A stretch of 64,000 nucleotides of DNA, from the NCBI RefSeq assembly GCF_018131105.1, contig NZ_JAFCJI010000006.1:78697-142696 (forward strand), written 5' to 3'. The notes below the pieces were generated by a model. It did no database searches. It saw only the letters and a list, made by a program, of their open reading frames with translations, and was not told where the DNA came from. This document shows positions 1-8,041 of this stretch, piece by piece (within the stretch, counting starts at the first letter, position 1; each line of letters starts with the position of its first letter). This DNA comes from Bradyrhizobium manausense (GTDB lineage: Bacteria; Pseudomonadota; Alphaproteobacteria; Rhizobiales; Xanthobacteraceae). A program made the position numbers and the translations under genes.

Positions 1-341
1 TTCTGTTTGGCACGCTGGTGCTCAAGACATGTCCCTGCAAGCGCAATCAAGGCGGCGAAGACACCAAGCGGTACGAGGTGGGAAAATTCGCGATGGCGCA
101 GGATGGTCAAGATGGCAGCCAAGATGATGGTCGCGCCTAGTGCCAAGCCCACGATGCGGCTGGCGGGGACCGCAATCAGAGCGGCGCTTACCATCTCCAG
201 TCCGCCGGTGAGGCTGCTCCACCAGCGCGGATAACCCCATCGCGCGAAGTTGTCCTGCGTCGCGGATGTGCCGATGGCGTTGTAGAGGCCTGCGCCAAGG
301 AGTGCCGCAACGAGCAGGCAGAGCGAAACAACATGGATCAT
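1..341 (-). CDS. DoxX-like small membrane protein (partial, C-terminus outside window)
   Basis: The frame is open from an ATG at 341 to the window edge, giving 113 residues with no stop. The N-terminus is a hydrophobic helix (MIHVVSLCLLVAALLGAGLY), followed by a tryptophan-rich turn (RWGYPRWW) and at least two more hydrophobic segments around residues 45-80. This pattern fits small four-helix DoxX/DoxX-like membrane proteins; the biochemical role of this group is poorly defined. Its ATG overlaps the TGA of the upstream DUF4267 gene by 4 bases (ATGA), so the two are almost certainly co-transcribed and translationally coupled. The family call rests on topology and the RWGYP-type motif, so it is moderate. 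Confidence 0.6.
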   Translation of the reverse strand, partial: MIHVVSLCLLVAALLGAGLYNAIGTSATQDNFARWGYPRWWSSLTGGLEMVSAALIAVPASRIVGLALGATIILAAILTILRHREFSHLVPLGVFAALIALAGTCLEHQRAKQ

Positions 342-724
342 GTCAGGGGCACATCCGTCATCATGGGGATGGCCGCCAAAATCATGATGACCGCCGTGAG
401 GCCGTGAATGCCCAAAGCGCTGCGTACAGAGCCCTTGGCTGCAAGCACGAGCAGCATATCGCCAACGGGGATGATGGCTTCAACAAGCAGGACGATGCCG
501 ACCCCGCGCGGGAAGTTGCTCGCCATGAACGCCAGTAGGATCAATCCGGACGCGATGTCACGAACACCCTTGAGCCGGAGCCACCAGGCGATGTTGGCGC
601 TGTCTTCAGGGAGCGGCAGGCCGAAACTGCGTATCGCTATCATTGGGTTCAGGAGATAAAGGATGCCGATCCCGATAATCGCGAGAGCCAGGAGCAGCGC
701 CGCTCCGAGCGGAAGCCCATGCAT
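338..724 (-). CDS. DUF4267-like membrane protein
   Basis: This 128-residue protein is mostly hydrophobic, with about four predicted membrane helices (near residues 6-26, 53-70, 73-92 and 102-122). The segment with LPLPEDSANIAWWLRLKGVRD resembles the DUF4267 family of small integral membrane proteins, whose function is unknown. It is the first gene of a two-gene minus-strand unit with the DoxX-like gene. It starts 118 bases from the divergent TetR regulator, with palindromic CTAG-containing elements in between, which suggests that regulator controls the pair. The start ATG at 724 is the first in frame. Confidence 0.65.
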   Translation of the reverse strand: MHGLPLGAALLLALAIIGIGILYLLNPMIAIRSFGLPLPEDSANIAWWLRLKGVRDIASGLILLAFMASNFPRGVGIVLLVEAIIPVGDMLLVLAAKGSVRSALGIHGLTAVIMILAAIPMMTDVPLT

Positions 725-752
725 GACAATCTTCCTATCATTCCAAGTTAAT

Positions 753-788
753 CTAGCGATGCTAGTTTATTTAAACTAGCGTTGCTAG
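753..788. promoter_or_regulatory. Palindromic operator candidate between tetR and the DUF4267 gene
   Basis: Two copies of CTAGC-N3-GCTAG lie at 753-765 and 776-788, each a palindrome, 23 bases centre to centre. The inner halves also form a perfect 9+2+9 inverted repeat (GCTAGTTTA / TAAACTAGC, 761-780). CTAG occurs four times in 36 bases, and CTAG is generally rare in proteobacterial DNA. The position between divergent tetR and its likely target fits a TetR-family operator covering both promoters. Binding is inferred. Confidence 0.6.
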
Positions 789-842
789 ATCGTCAAGCGT
801 TGATCATAGATTGTTGGTGGCGTTTGGTCTGGGAGCTCGAAA

Positions 843-1415
843 GTGGGGATCGCGGAACGGAAGGATAGGCAGCGTGCCGAGCGTGAACGCCGCATCATCG
901 CGGCCGCGCGCGTGATCGCCGAGCGCGAGGGATGGAGCGCCGTGACGATCCGTCGTCTCGCCGATGAGATCGAACATAGCCAGCCCGTGCTCTACTCGCA
1001 TTTCGAAAACAGGGATGCGATCGTTAGTGCGGTTGCGCTGGAAGGATTCCGGGAGATCGCAGCCGCTCTTCGCGACTCAGCGAATGGATCGACCGGACGA
1101 AACGCCGTCAAGAATGTCGCGACGGCCTATCTCGCCTTCGCGCTCGATAATCCCGCGCTCTATCAAGCCATGTTTATCCTTCCGACAGATCTGCGCTTCG
1201 CCTCCGCCGAGACCAGACCGGAACTGCGGGCCGGGTTCGAAGCTCTTGCTGCAGTGGTGACGCCGTTTTGCGCCGATGTGGCTGTTGCAACCGAGGCGTT
1301 TTGGGCGGCGCTGCATGGGCTTGCCGAACTCGAACGTTCGGGCCGTATAAGGCCCAACATGCGCGGTGAACGTATCGCGCTTGTTGTTCGGGCCGTGGTT
1401 GCTTCTGGAAAATAG
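843..1415 (+). CDS. TetR/AcrR family transcriptional regulator
   Basis: This 190-residue protein has a TetR N-terminal helix-turn-helix at about residues 15-62 (IIAAARVIAEREGWSAVTIR, then LADEIEHSQPVLYSHFENRD). The C-terminal ligand domain includes AFWAALHGLAELERSGR, typical of the WHG-type C-terminal domain. The start is GTG at 843, preceded by GGGAG eight bases upstream. It is divergent from the DUF4267/DoxX-like pair, and the palindromic CTAG elements between them are the likely operator. It is probably a repressor of that pair and of itself; the ligand is unknown. Confidence 0.85.
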   Translation: MGIAERKDRQRAERERRIIAAARVIAEREGWSAVTIRRLADEIEHSQPVLYSHFENRDAIVSAVALEGFREIAAALRDSANGSTGRNAVKNVATAYLAFALDNPALYQAMFILPTDLRFASAETRPELRAGFEALAAVVTPFCADVAVATEAFWAALHGLAELERSGRIRPNMRGERIALVVRAVVASGK

Positions 1416-1628
1416 CCGCTGGTTCGGCTTGCACTGTGTCGGATGTGGGACGTCTTCTACCGCCCTGGTTCGGGCTTTGCGAAGAGCCATCGCCCGGCCA
1501 TGTCGCCTGATTGTCGCATGCGGCTGATATTCGCGGGGAGGGCGAGGCAAGGTCTGATTCGTATCTGAGGGTGCCTCAAAGGTTCAATCGTCATCCCCCT
1601 GTCACGGGATATTGTTACAGGCTGTCGC

Positions 1629-2441
1629 ATGGGAAGTTACGATGTGAGTGACGAGAGCCCGGAGCGGCGCTTTCGCACGTTGTTCATCTCCGACGTTCAC
1701 CTCGGAGCCCGCGGTTCGCAAGCCGACCTTTTGCTGGACTTCCTGCGCTATCATGATGCCGACACCATCTATCTTGTAGGCGACATCGTCGATGGCTGGG
1801 CGCTGAAATCGAGCTGGCACTGGCCGCAATCGCATAACGACCTCGTCCAGAAGCTGCTGCGCAAGGCGCGCAAGGGCGCCAAGGTCATCTACATTCCGGG
1901 CAATCACGACGAGTTCCTGCGCAACTATTACGGCACGCATTTCGGCGGCATCGACGTCGTCGAGAACACCGTCCACACCGGCGTGGACGGCAAGCGCTAT
2001 CTCGTCATCCACGGCGACATATTCGACCTCGTTGTGCAGAACGCACGCTGGCTCGCCCATCTCGGCGACAAGGCCTACGACTTCGCGATCCAGATGAATC
2101 GCTTCGTCAACTTCTTCCGTCGCATGTTCAAAGTGCCCTACTGGTCGCTGTCGCAATGGGCCAAGCAGAAGGTCAAGAACGCCGTCAACTATATCGGGGC
2201 GTTCGAGCAGGCGCTCGCAGCCGAGGCGCGGCGCCATGACGCCGACGGCGTGATCTGCGGCCACATCCACTACGCCGTGATCCGCGACGAGAACGGCATC
2301 CGCTACATGAATTGCGGCGACTGGGTCGAGAGCTGCACTGCGCTCGTCGAGCACGACGACGGCCGTTTCGAGATCATCACTTGGGCGGATCACCTGCAGA
2401 AGCCGGCAGAGGTTCCGCAGGTGGCGGCCAGAGCTGCCTGA
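1629..2441 (+). CDS. UDP-2,3-diacylglucosamine diphosphatase-type metallophosphoesterase (LpxH-like)
   Basis: This 270-residue protein shows the full calcineurin-like metal-binding set: DVH at residues 22-24, GDIVDGW at 51-57, GNHDE at 91-95, then HGDIFD and a late GHIHY. This layout matches the LpxH-like family that hydrolyses UDP-2,3-diacylglucosamine to lipid X at the inner membrane during lipid A synthesis. Some rhizobial relatives with this layout are of less certain substrate. The next gene, a GT4 glycosyltransferase, starts 13 bases after the stop, so the two form an operon that may act on envelope lipids. The family is confident; the exact substrate is inferred. Confidence 0.8.
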   Translation: MGSYDVSDESPERRFRTLFISDVHLGARGSQADLLLDFLRYHDADTIYLVGDIVDGWALKSSWHWPQSHNDLVQKLLRKARKGAKVIYIPGNHDEFLRNYYGTHFGGIDVVENTVHTGVDGKRYLVIHGDIFDLVVQNARWLAHLGDKAYDFAIQMNRFVNFFRRMFKVPYWSLSQWAKQKVKNAVNYIGAFEQALAAEARRHDADGVICGHIHYAVIRDENGIRYMNCGDWVESCTALVEHDDGRFEIITWADHLQKPAEVPQVAARAA

Positions 2442-2454
2442 CGAGAGCTGCTTG

Positions 2455-3498
2455 ATGCGCATCCTGGTCGCGACCGACGCCTGGCATCCGCAAGTCAACG
2501 GTGTGGTTCGGACGCTGACCAAGCTCGCTGATGCCGCCAAGACGCTCGACGTCGAGTTCACATTCCTGACGCCGCAATCGTTTCGCACTTTTGCGATGCC
2601 CAGTTATCGCGACGTACGACTCGCCATGCCGCGCCCGGCGCGCATCGCAAAACTGATCGCGGAAGCACGGCCCGACAGCATCCATATCGCGACGGAAGGG
2701 CCGATCGGCCTGATGGTCCGCCGCTATTGCCGGCAGCGCAAGCTGCCGTTCACGACCAGCTTCCACACCCGCTTCCCCGAATATGTTCGCGCCCGCGTGC
2801 CGGTTCCGGGTTCGCTGATCTGGCGGGCGCTGCGCCGTTTCCACAGTCCGAGCCGGGCCGTGATGGCGGCGACGCCTGCGCTGGCCCGCGAACTCGGCGA
2901 GCGCGGCTTCGACAATGTCGTGCTGTGGCCGCGCGGTGTCGACACGCATCTGTTCCATCCTCGGGCCGTCGACCTCTGCCTGCCGGCTCCGGTGTTCCTC
3001 TCGGTCGGCCGCGTCGCGGTGGAGAAGAATCTGGAAGCGTTTCTCGACCTCGATCTGCCAGGCACCAAGGTGATCGTCGGCGACGGACCGGCGCGCAACG
3101 CGCTGGAAGAGGCCTATCCCGAGGCGATTTTCCTGGGCGAAAAGCACGGCGAGGAGCTGGCCGACATTTATGCGGCGGCCGACGTCTTCGTGTTTCCGAG
3201 CAAGACCGACACGTTCGGGCTCGTCCTGCTCGAGGCGCTTGCCAGCGGCCTGCCGGTTGCGGCGTTCCCGGTGAAGGGGCCGCTCGACGTCATCGGCAAT
3301 GCGCCGGTCGGTGCGCTGGACAATGACCTACGCAATGCCTGCTTCGCGGCGCTCGACATTTCCAGGCAGGTCTGCATCGAATTCGCCGCCGCCTACACCT
3401 GGGAGGCCTCGGCGCAGGCCTTCATCGACAGCATCCGCGCGGTCGGTGCCGTGCTGCCCGGCCGGGACGGGGCGGAGCAGCCGCGTTTCGTCGCTTAA
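2455..3498 (+). CDS. Family 4 (GT-B) glycosyltransferase
   Basis: This 347-residue enzyme starts MRILVATDAWHPQVNGVVRT, the glycine/asparagine acceptor loop typical of GT4 lipid glycosyltransferases (MgtA/SqdX-like). The C-terminal donor domain has FLSVGRVAVEKN and the nucleotide-sugar segment PSKTDTFGLVLLEALASG. There the usual E-x7-E pair reads D-x7-E, as I recall for the SqdX-like group. I take the ATG at 2455, with GAGAG upstream; an in-frame TTG directly precedes it. Pairing with the LpxH-like phosphatase suggests transfer of a sugar to a membrane lipid. Donor and acceptor cannot be read from sequence. Confidence 0.8.
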   Translation: MRILVATDAWHPQVNGVVRTLTKLADAAKTLDVEFTFLTPQSFRTFAMPSYRDVRLAMPRPARIAKLIAEARPDSIHIATEGPIGLMVRRYCRQRKLPFTTSFHTRFPEYVRARVPVPGSLIWRALRRFHSPSRAVMAATPALARELGERGFDNVVLWPRGVDTHLFHPRAVDLCLPAPVFLSVGRVAVEKNLEAFLDLDLPGTKVIVGDGPARNALEEAYPEAIFLGEKHGEELADIYAAADVFVFPSKTDTFGLVLLEALASGLPVAAFPVKGPLDVIGNAPVGALDNDLRNACFAALDISRQVCIEFAAAYTWEASAQAFIDSIRAVGAVLPGRDGAEQPRFVA

Positions 3499-3561
3499 GG
3501 GAAAAAATCCTCGCGCGGAGGTGTCTTGCCCGCACCTCGCCGGCCGCGATAACATCGCGCC

Positions 3562-4545
3562 ATGTCCGAACAGCCCCTTCCGATCGGCCCCGCCGATATC
3601 GACGCCGCAGCGCGCGTGCTCGCGCCGTTTGCCGTCCGCACCCCACTGTTATCCTTTCCCGTGCTCAACGAGCGCGTTGGCGCCAAGGTGTTCCTGAAGC
3701 CGGAGATGCTCCAGCGCACCGGCTCCTTCAAGTTCCGCGGCGCCTTCAACAAGGTGTTTTCGATCCCGCAGGACAAGCGCGCCGGCGGCGTCGTGGCGTT
3801 CTCCTCCGGCAACCACGCCCAGGGCGTGGCGGCGGCAGCCAAGATCCTGGACATGCAGGCAACCATCGTGATGCCGATGGATGCGCCGCTGTCGAAGCGC
3901 GAGCGCACCAAGTCCTATGGCGCCGAGGTCGTGCTCTATGACCGCGATCGCGACGACCGCGAGGCGATCTCGCGCGGCATTGCCGAGAAGCGCGGCGCGA
4001 CATTGGTCAGGCCCTATGACGATCCCTTCGTGATCGCCGGCCAGGGCACTGCGGGCCGCGAGATTGCGGACGACATGGCAACGCTCGGCCTGTCACCGGA
4101 CATCGTGGTGGCGCCGGCCTCCGGCGGCGGCCTGATCGCAGGCGTCGCAACGGCCGTAAAGGCGCGTTATCCGCAGGCCCAGATCGTGGTGGCCGAGCCC
4201 GAGGCGTTCGACGATCACGGCCTGTCGCTGACCGCAGGCCATCGCGAGCCGCACCCGCCGGCCGGCCGCACCATCTGCGACGCGCTGATGGCGCTGATCC
4301 CCGGCGAGATGACCTTCGCGATCAACAGCAAGCTGCTCGCGCGCGGCGTCACGGCGTCGGACAAGGAAGTCGGCGCGGCCGTCGCCTTTGCCTATCGCGA
4401 GCTGAAGCTTGTGGTCGAGCCCGGCGGTGCGGTCGGGCTTGCCGCATTGCTCGCTGGCCGTCTCGACGTCGCCGGGAAGAACGTCGTCATCGTGCTCTCC
4501 GGCGGCAATGTCGATGCGGATCTGTTTGCCGAACTGGTGGCCTGA
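3562..4545 (+). CDS. Threonine/serine dehydratase (PLP-dependent, catabolic type)
   Basis: This 327-residue fold-type II PLP enzyme carries the lysine motif TGSFKFRGA (Lys57), the substrate loop SSGNHAQGVA, the phosphate-binding loop PASGGGLIAG and a late VLSGGNVD. The family deaminates L-threonine or L-serine to 2-oxobutyrate or pyruvate plus ammonia. It lacks the C-terminal ACT-like regulatory domain of biosynthetic IlvA (about 500 residues), so feedback inhibition by isoleucine is unlikely. Racemases of the same fold (serine or threo-hydroxyaspartate) are the main alternative. A strong hairpin terminator follows the gene. Confidence 0.85.
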   Translation: MSEQPLPIGPADIDAAARVLAPFAVRTPLLSFPVLNERVGAKVFLKPEMLQRTGSFKFRGAFNKVFSIPQDKRAGGVVAFSSGNHAQGVAAAAKILDMQATIVMPMDAPLSKRERTKSYGAEVVLYDRDRDDREAISRGIAEKRGATLVRPYDDPFVIAGQGTAGREIADDMATLGLSPDIVVAPASGGGLIAGVATAVKARYPQAQIVVAEPEAFDDHGLSLTAGHREPHPPAGRTICDALMALIPGEMTFAINSKLLARGVTASDKEVGAAVAFAYRELKLVVEPGGAVGLAALLAGRLDVAGKNVVIVLSGGNVDADLFAELVA

Positions 4546-4569
4546 GATTCTGATCTTCCGAGATGACCA

Positions 4570-4597
4570 GGGGGCAGAGCGTTTCCGCTCTGCCCCC
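4570..4597. terminator. Intrinsic terminator between convergent genes
   Basis: A 12-base perfect stem (GGGGGCAGAGCG / CGCTCTGCCCCC) closes a TTTC loop and is followed on the plus strand by CTTTGTCGTT. It lies between the dehydratase stop (4545) and the stop of the opposing caspase gene (4624), so it may serve both directions, although the T tract is on the plus side. Confidence 0.8.
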
Positions 4598-4623
4598 CTT
4601 TGTCGTTGCTTGATCGGCTGCGA

Positions 4624-6417
4624 TCAGCGCCCGAAGCCGTGGTGACCACCGCCACCGCCGCCGCCCATCATCGGCGACTGGTTCATCGACTGGCGGAAGT
4701 TGTTGCCGCCGCCATTACCCATCGCATTGAATTGCGGGCGATTGTTCAGCACCTGCACCTTGTTGACCGGATTGTTGTTGAGCCTCACAACGCCGGTGTT
4801 GACGCGGATCGGGTTGTTCTGGGTCTGCACGGTCGTCGTCTTCACGCCGGTGGTCTTGACGTCCACCGTCGAGCCTTTGCCGATGTTCACGGGCATGCTC
4901 ACGATCTTGCCAGGCGTACCGGTATTGTTGTTGCCGGTGTTCTGCGTCGTGGTGGTCACCGGCAGCGTCGTGATCTTGCCGATACCGCCATTGTTATTGG
5001 TCGCGTTGGTCGGCGCGGGCAGGGTGACGATCTTGCCGGGGTTCTGTGACGGCGTGCCGTTCTGCGTGTTGCCCGTCGGCAGGTTGGTGATCTGGCCACC
5101 ATTGCCGAGCTTGCCGATGACGTTGCCGTCGCCCGGCTTCTGCCCGACCGGCAAATTGCCGTTCATCTGCGAGCCGTTGCCCTGCTGCATCAGCGGCATG
5201 TATTTGGGCTGACCGAGATTGCCGACCTTGAACGTTGGGGCAATGTTCTGCGGAGCCAGGAACTTCGTCGGCTGCATCAGGGGGATCAGCTTCGGATGCG
5301 CTTCGAGCTTCAGCGCGACTTGCGCATAGGGGCTGTTGCCGTAGCTGTCGTAGAAGCTCTTGTAGCCGAGCGGCGAGTTCGTCAGCACCGCCTGGTGCCA
5401 GGCCTGCGAGATCAAGAGGTTCGCAAGCAGCCAGCGGATGTGGTCGCACAGCGGGTCGTGCGGATACATCGCGACAAACTCCTGATAGTACTCGGGTCGG
5501 CCCTCGGACAATACGTAGTCATAGGCCTGGCGCGCCGAGCGGCTCGGCAGGTTGGAAGCCATCTGCACCACCGGTGAATGCACCGGGGCGCGGTTGGCGG
5601 CCACGGCCGTGTCGCCGAAGAACGTGAAGTCGGAGGTGAGCGATGAGCTCTCCCACGGCGTCTGCGCGCCGCTGGTGGTCTGGTTCACCGCGAGACGCAC
5701 GCGCTTGAACAGCTGCTCGATCGGCACGTTGGGTTCACGCGCGACGTTCAGGAAGGCCTGCGTATAGGGGCTGTGGCCGCCATTGCCGTCGAGCGCTTCG
5801 GCGCCCGGCGCGGTTGAATAACCCACGATCGAGCCGTTCGGCGCATCGACGATGGCCAAGCCGCGGCTGGCGTCGTTGACGTTGGGGAACGGGTTGTTGC
5901 GGCAGGCATCGAGGATGACGATGCGCATGCGGCTCGGGATCGTCTCCAGCGTCGACATCACGTCGACCAGGCGGACGGAATCGTTGACGAGCTCGTTCTG
6001 GTTCGTGACCTTCGCATCGACGGGAACGAGATAGTTCTCGCCGGCGAGCTGCACGCCGTGACCGGCATAATAGACCATCGCCACCGTGTTCGGGCCCCGC
6101 GCGGACACCTTGGCCGAGAAGTCCTGCACCACGCGCAGCATGTCGTTCTGGCCGAGGTCGGTCGCCGAGATCACCTCGAAGCCGGCAGAGTTGAGAAACT
6201 GCGCCATCGACTGCGCGTCATTGTCGGGGTTCGCGAGTTGCGGCGCGTTCTGGTAGTTCGAATTGCCGATCACCAGCGCCACGCGCTGCTCCGGGCCTTG
6301 CAGCGCGGTCGGGGCGGGTTCGACGGGGGCGACTTGGGCGGAAACCGGACCGCAGGCGAAGCCGAACAGGCTTCCCAGCAGGCCCGCAGTCATCAGGGTG
6401 GATTTCAGGCGGAACAT
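4624..6417 (-). CDS. Secreted caspase-family (C14) protein with Asn/Gly-rich tail
   Basis: This 597-residue protein has a signal peptide (about residues 1-28, ending PVSAQ) and a caspase p20-like domain (about 44-290). The dyad is visible: His120 in YYAGHGVQ and Cys172 in ILDACRNNPF. The start ATG at 6417 has AGGGAG upstream; a longer frame exists but lacks a signal peptide at its start. The middle (about 310-400) may be a helical repeat region. From about residue 420 the sequence is low complexity, rich in Asn, Thr, Gly and Val, ending in a glycine run and HHGFGR. Substrate is unknown. The tail may be a linker or envelope anchor. Confidence 0.8.
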   Translation of the reverse strand: MFRLKSTLMTAGLLGSLFGFACGPVSAQVAPVEPAPTALQGPEQRVALVIGNSNYQNAPQLANPDNDAQSMAQFLNSAGFEVISATDLGQNDMLRVVQDFSAKVSARGPNTVAMVYYAGHGVQLAGENYLVPVDAKVTNQNELVNDSVRLVDVMSTLETIPSRMRIVILDACRNNPFPNVNDASRGLAIVDAPNGSIVGYSTAPGAEALDGNGGHSPYTQAFLNVAREPNVPIEQLFKRVRLAVNQTTSGAQTPWESSSLTSDFTFFGDTAVAANRAPVHSPVVQMASNLPSRSARQAYDYVLSEGRPEYYQEFVAMYPHDPLCDHIRWLLANLLISQAWHQAVLTNSPLGYKSFYDSYGNSPYAQVALKLEAHPKLIPLMQPTKFLAPQNIAPTFKVGNLGQPKYMPLMQQGNGSQMNGNLPVGQKPGDGNVIGKLGNGGQITNLPTGNTQNGTPSQNPGKIVTLPAPTNATNNNGGIGKITTLPVTTTTQNTGNNNTGTPGKIVSMPVNIGKGSTVDVKTTGVKTTTVQTQNNPIRVNTGVVRLNNNPVNKVQVLNNRPQFNAMGNGGGNNFRQSMNQSPMMGGGGGGGHHGFGR

Positions 6418-6491
6418 GACGTGCTCCCTCGGGGCTAATCTCGATGCGAGATTGGTTGCGAGGAAACTAGGTCGCGTTCGAGCCACGGTCC

Positions 6492-6533
6492 GTGATCGTG
6501 GTCACCCCTGGCGCGATGCGTGATCTGGGTCAC
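6492..6533. promoter_or_regulatory. Two tandem CRP/FNR-type palindromes upstream of the caspase gene
   Basis: GTGA-N6-TCAC occurs twice, at 6492-6505 and 6520-6533, with centres 28 bases apart. This is the core of the CRP-family consensus TGTGA-N6-TCACA. Both lie 75-116 bases upstream of the minus-strand caspase start (6417) and just past the stop of the next upstream gene (6590). They could bind a CRP-like activator as a pair. Function is inferred from motif and position. Confidence 0.5.
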
Positions 6534-6589
6534 GAACGGAACCGCGATGAGGAGGGATCCGAAGCCAGCTCAGCCCGAGGCAAGAGCCC

Positions 6590-7966
6590 TTACGAGAAGA
6601 ACGCGATCTTCTCAGCTTGGGTCATGCGGCGGATCGGCGCCAGCGCGTCGTTGGCAGCGGGGCGAGGCTTCTGCAGGATGCCGCTGGCGAGAATGGTGGC
6701 GCCGAGCGAAGGCTCGGGCAGCGGGGACGGCATCGGCAGCGCTGCGCTGGGAGCTGCGTTGAATGACGCGGCGGCCACCATGGCGGGGGCCGGCTGCTCC
6801 ATCACTTCGGCAGCTGCTTCCGCGATGGCGTCTGTGAGGCGCGCGAGCGATTCCATTGCGATCGGGATTTCGGCGACAGGCTCCTCGGCATCAGGCTCTT
6901 CGGCATCAGGCTCCTCGACGAGGGGTGCGACCGACGCCCCCATCGCGACGGGCTCCGCTGCCAGCGGCTCCGGCATCGGTTCCGGCACGGGGGCTTCCAT
7001 CTCCATGGGCTCGACGATCGCGTCGAACTCCGGATCTGGCGCGGCCATCTCCAGCGCGATGGCGTCGAGTATGGCTTCGTCCTCGGCTTCGGCGGCGGCA
7101 TCGAGCGAGAACTCGTCAGTGATCTCGGCGACGCCCGCGTGAGCGACGACGCTGTCATCGGCCGCAGCAAAACTCTCCTCGACGACGGCGTGGCTCTCGG
7201 CAATCTCGGGTTCGACCGCGACGTCCATCATCGCGTCCTCGGCGATGCCGCTCACATCTGCGGCCGCCTTGGGTTCAGAAGCGATCTCTTGTGGCGTCTC
7301 CGTAAAAGCCGCGGGTTCTTCGGTCGCCATCGCAACGGGCGCTTCGGCGGCCGGTGCCTCCGCGACCGGTGTTGTTGCCTGCGCAGGCGCCGGAGCAGGC
7401 CGCGCTGCCGCTTGAGGCGCTGCGACGCCGCCAGCGTCCGTCTGCTCGACGCGATCCCTCAGCAGATCGAAGGCGGCCTTGAGGTCGCCGCGCGGGTCGA
7501 TGGTCGGCACCTGGGCGCAGGCCGCTTCGATCGAGGCGAGCTGCGAATCAATGAGGTCGCAGATTCGCCCGTCGGCGCCGATCTCGCGCCAGCGCCAGGA
7601 GATCTCCTTGATGATGCGCACGCCGCGCGGAATAGGCGCAAGGCTCGCCTCGAGCACGGCAGGATCGAACGCCTTGGCGGCGGCGATTTCCGCCTCCTCG
7701 ACCGCGCGGCGGATCGCAACCAGTGCTTCGGGCAGACGATCCTCGACGACGGGTTGGCGCTGTGCCGCCAGGGTTTCTTCGATTTTCGCGACCGCATCCA
7801 GCACCATTCGGGTGTCGGCATTGCGGTTGCGCTTGGCGTATTCGCCGAGGAACCAGCGGCCGCGCGCGGTCTCCATGAAGGCTTCGCTGATCGCGTCGTA
7901 ATCCTGCTCGTTCGGCTCGGCCGCGCGGGCAGACATAGGCGAGAGGGCGAATGCTTCAGAGGCCAT
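6590..7966 (-). CDS. Ala/Glu/Pro-rich protein of unknown function
   Basis: This 458-residue protein begins MASEAFALSPMSARAAEP; an in-frame start 16 codons upstream is possible. The N-terminal part (about residues 20-170) is helical and probably globular, with GRWFLGEYAKRNRNADTR and IKEISWRWREIGADGRIC. The middle (about 190-420) is a low-complexity acidic region of Ala, Glu, Pro and Val, including a 15-base tandem repeat. A short basic C-terminus follows (PIRRMTQAEKIAFFS). There is no signal peptide or membrane helix. The N-terminal half faintly recalls CheZ-like helical proteins in other Alphaproteobacteria, but I cannot support that call. It is divergent from the MFS gene at 8042. Confidence 0.6.
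   Translation of the reverse strand: MASEAFALSPMSARAAEPNEQDYDAISEAFMETARGRWFLGEYAKRNRNADTRMVLDAVAKIEETLAAQRQPVVEDRLPEALVAIRRAVEEAEIAAAKAFDPAVLEASLAPIPRGVRIIKEISWRWREIGADGRICDLIDSQLASIEAACAQVPTIDPRGDLKAAFDLLRDRVEQTDAGGVAAPQAAARPAPAPAQATTPVAEAPAAEAPVAMATEEPAAFTETPQEIASEPKAAADVSGIAEDAMMDVAVEPEIAESHAVVEESFAAADDSVVAHAGVAEITDEFSLDAAAEAEDEAILDAIALEMAAPDPEFDAIVEPMEMEAPVPEPMPEPLAAEPVAMGASVAPLVEEPDAEEPDAEEPVAEIPIAMESLARLTDAIAEAAAEVMEQPAPAMVAAASFNAAPSAALPMPSPLPEPSLGATILASGILQKPRPAANDALAPIRRMTQAEKIAFFS
6877..6921 (-). repeat. 15-bp tandem repeat within the acidic region
   Basis: Three near-identical 15-base units start at 6877, 6892 and 6907 (CAGGCTCYTCGGCAT type). On the minus strand they encode repeated acidic EEPDA pentapeptides. 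Such in-frame units can expand and contract by slippage without breaking the gene. Confidence 0.75.
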
Positions 7967-8041
7967 GACAATCTCGTCGCGCAAATCACTACGCGTTACT
8001 GTAACGATCACCACGATATCGACCGAATCGCAATTGGTTTG

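Noticed and set aside
7139..8041. Long N-terminal extension of the MFS gene at 8042
   Set aside because: These 301 codons run antisense through the Ala/Glu-rich gene; the membrane protein clearly begins after ATG 8042.
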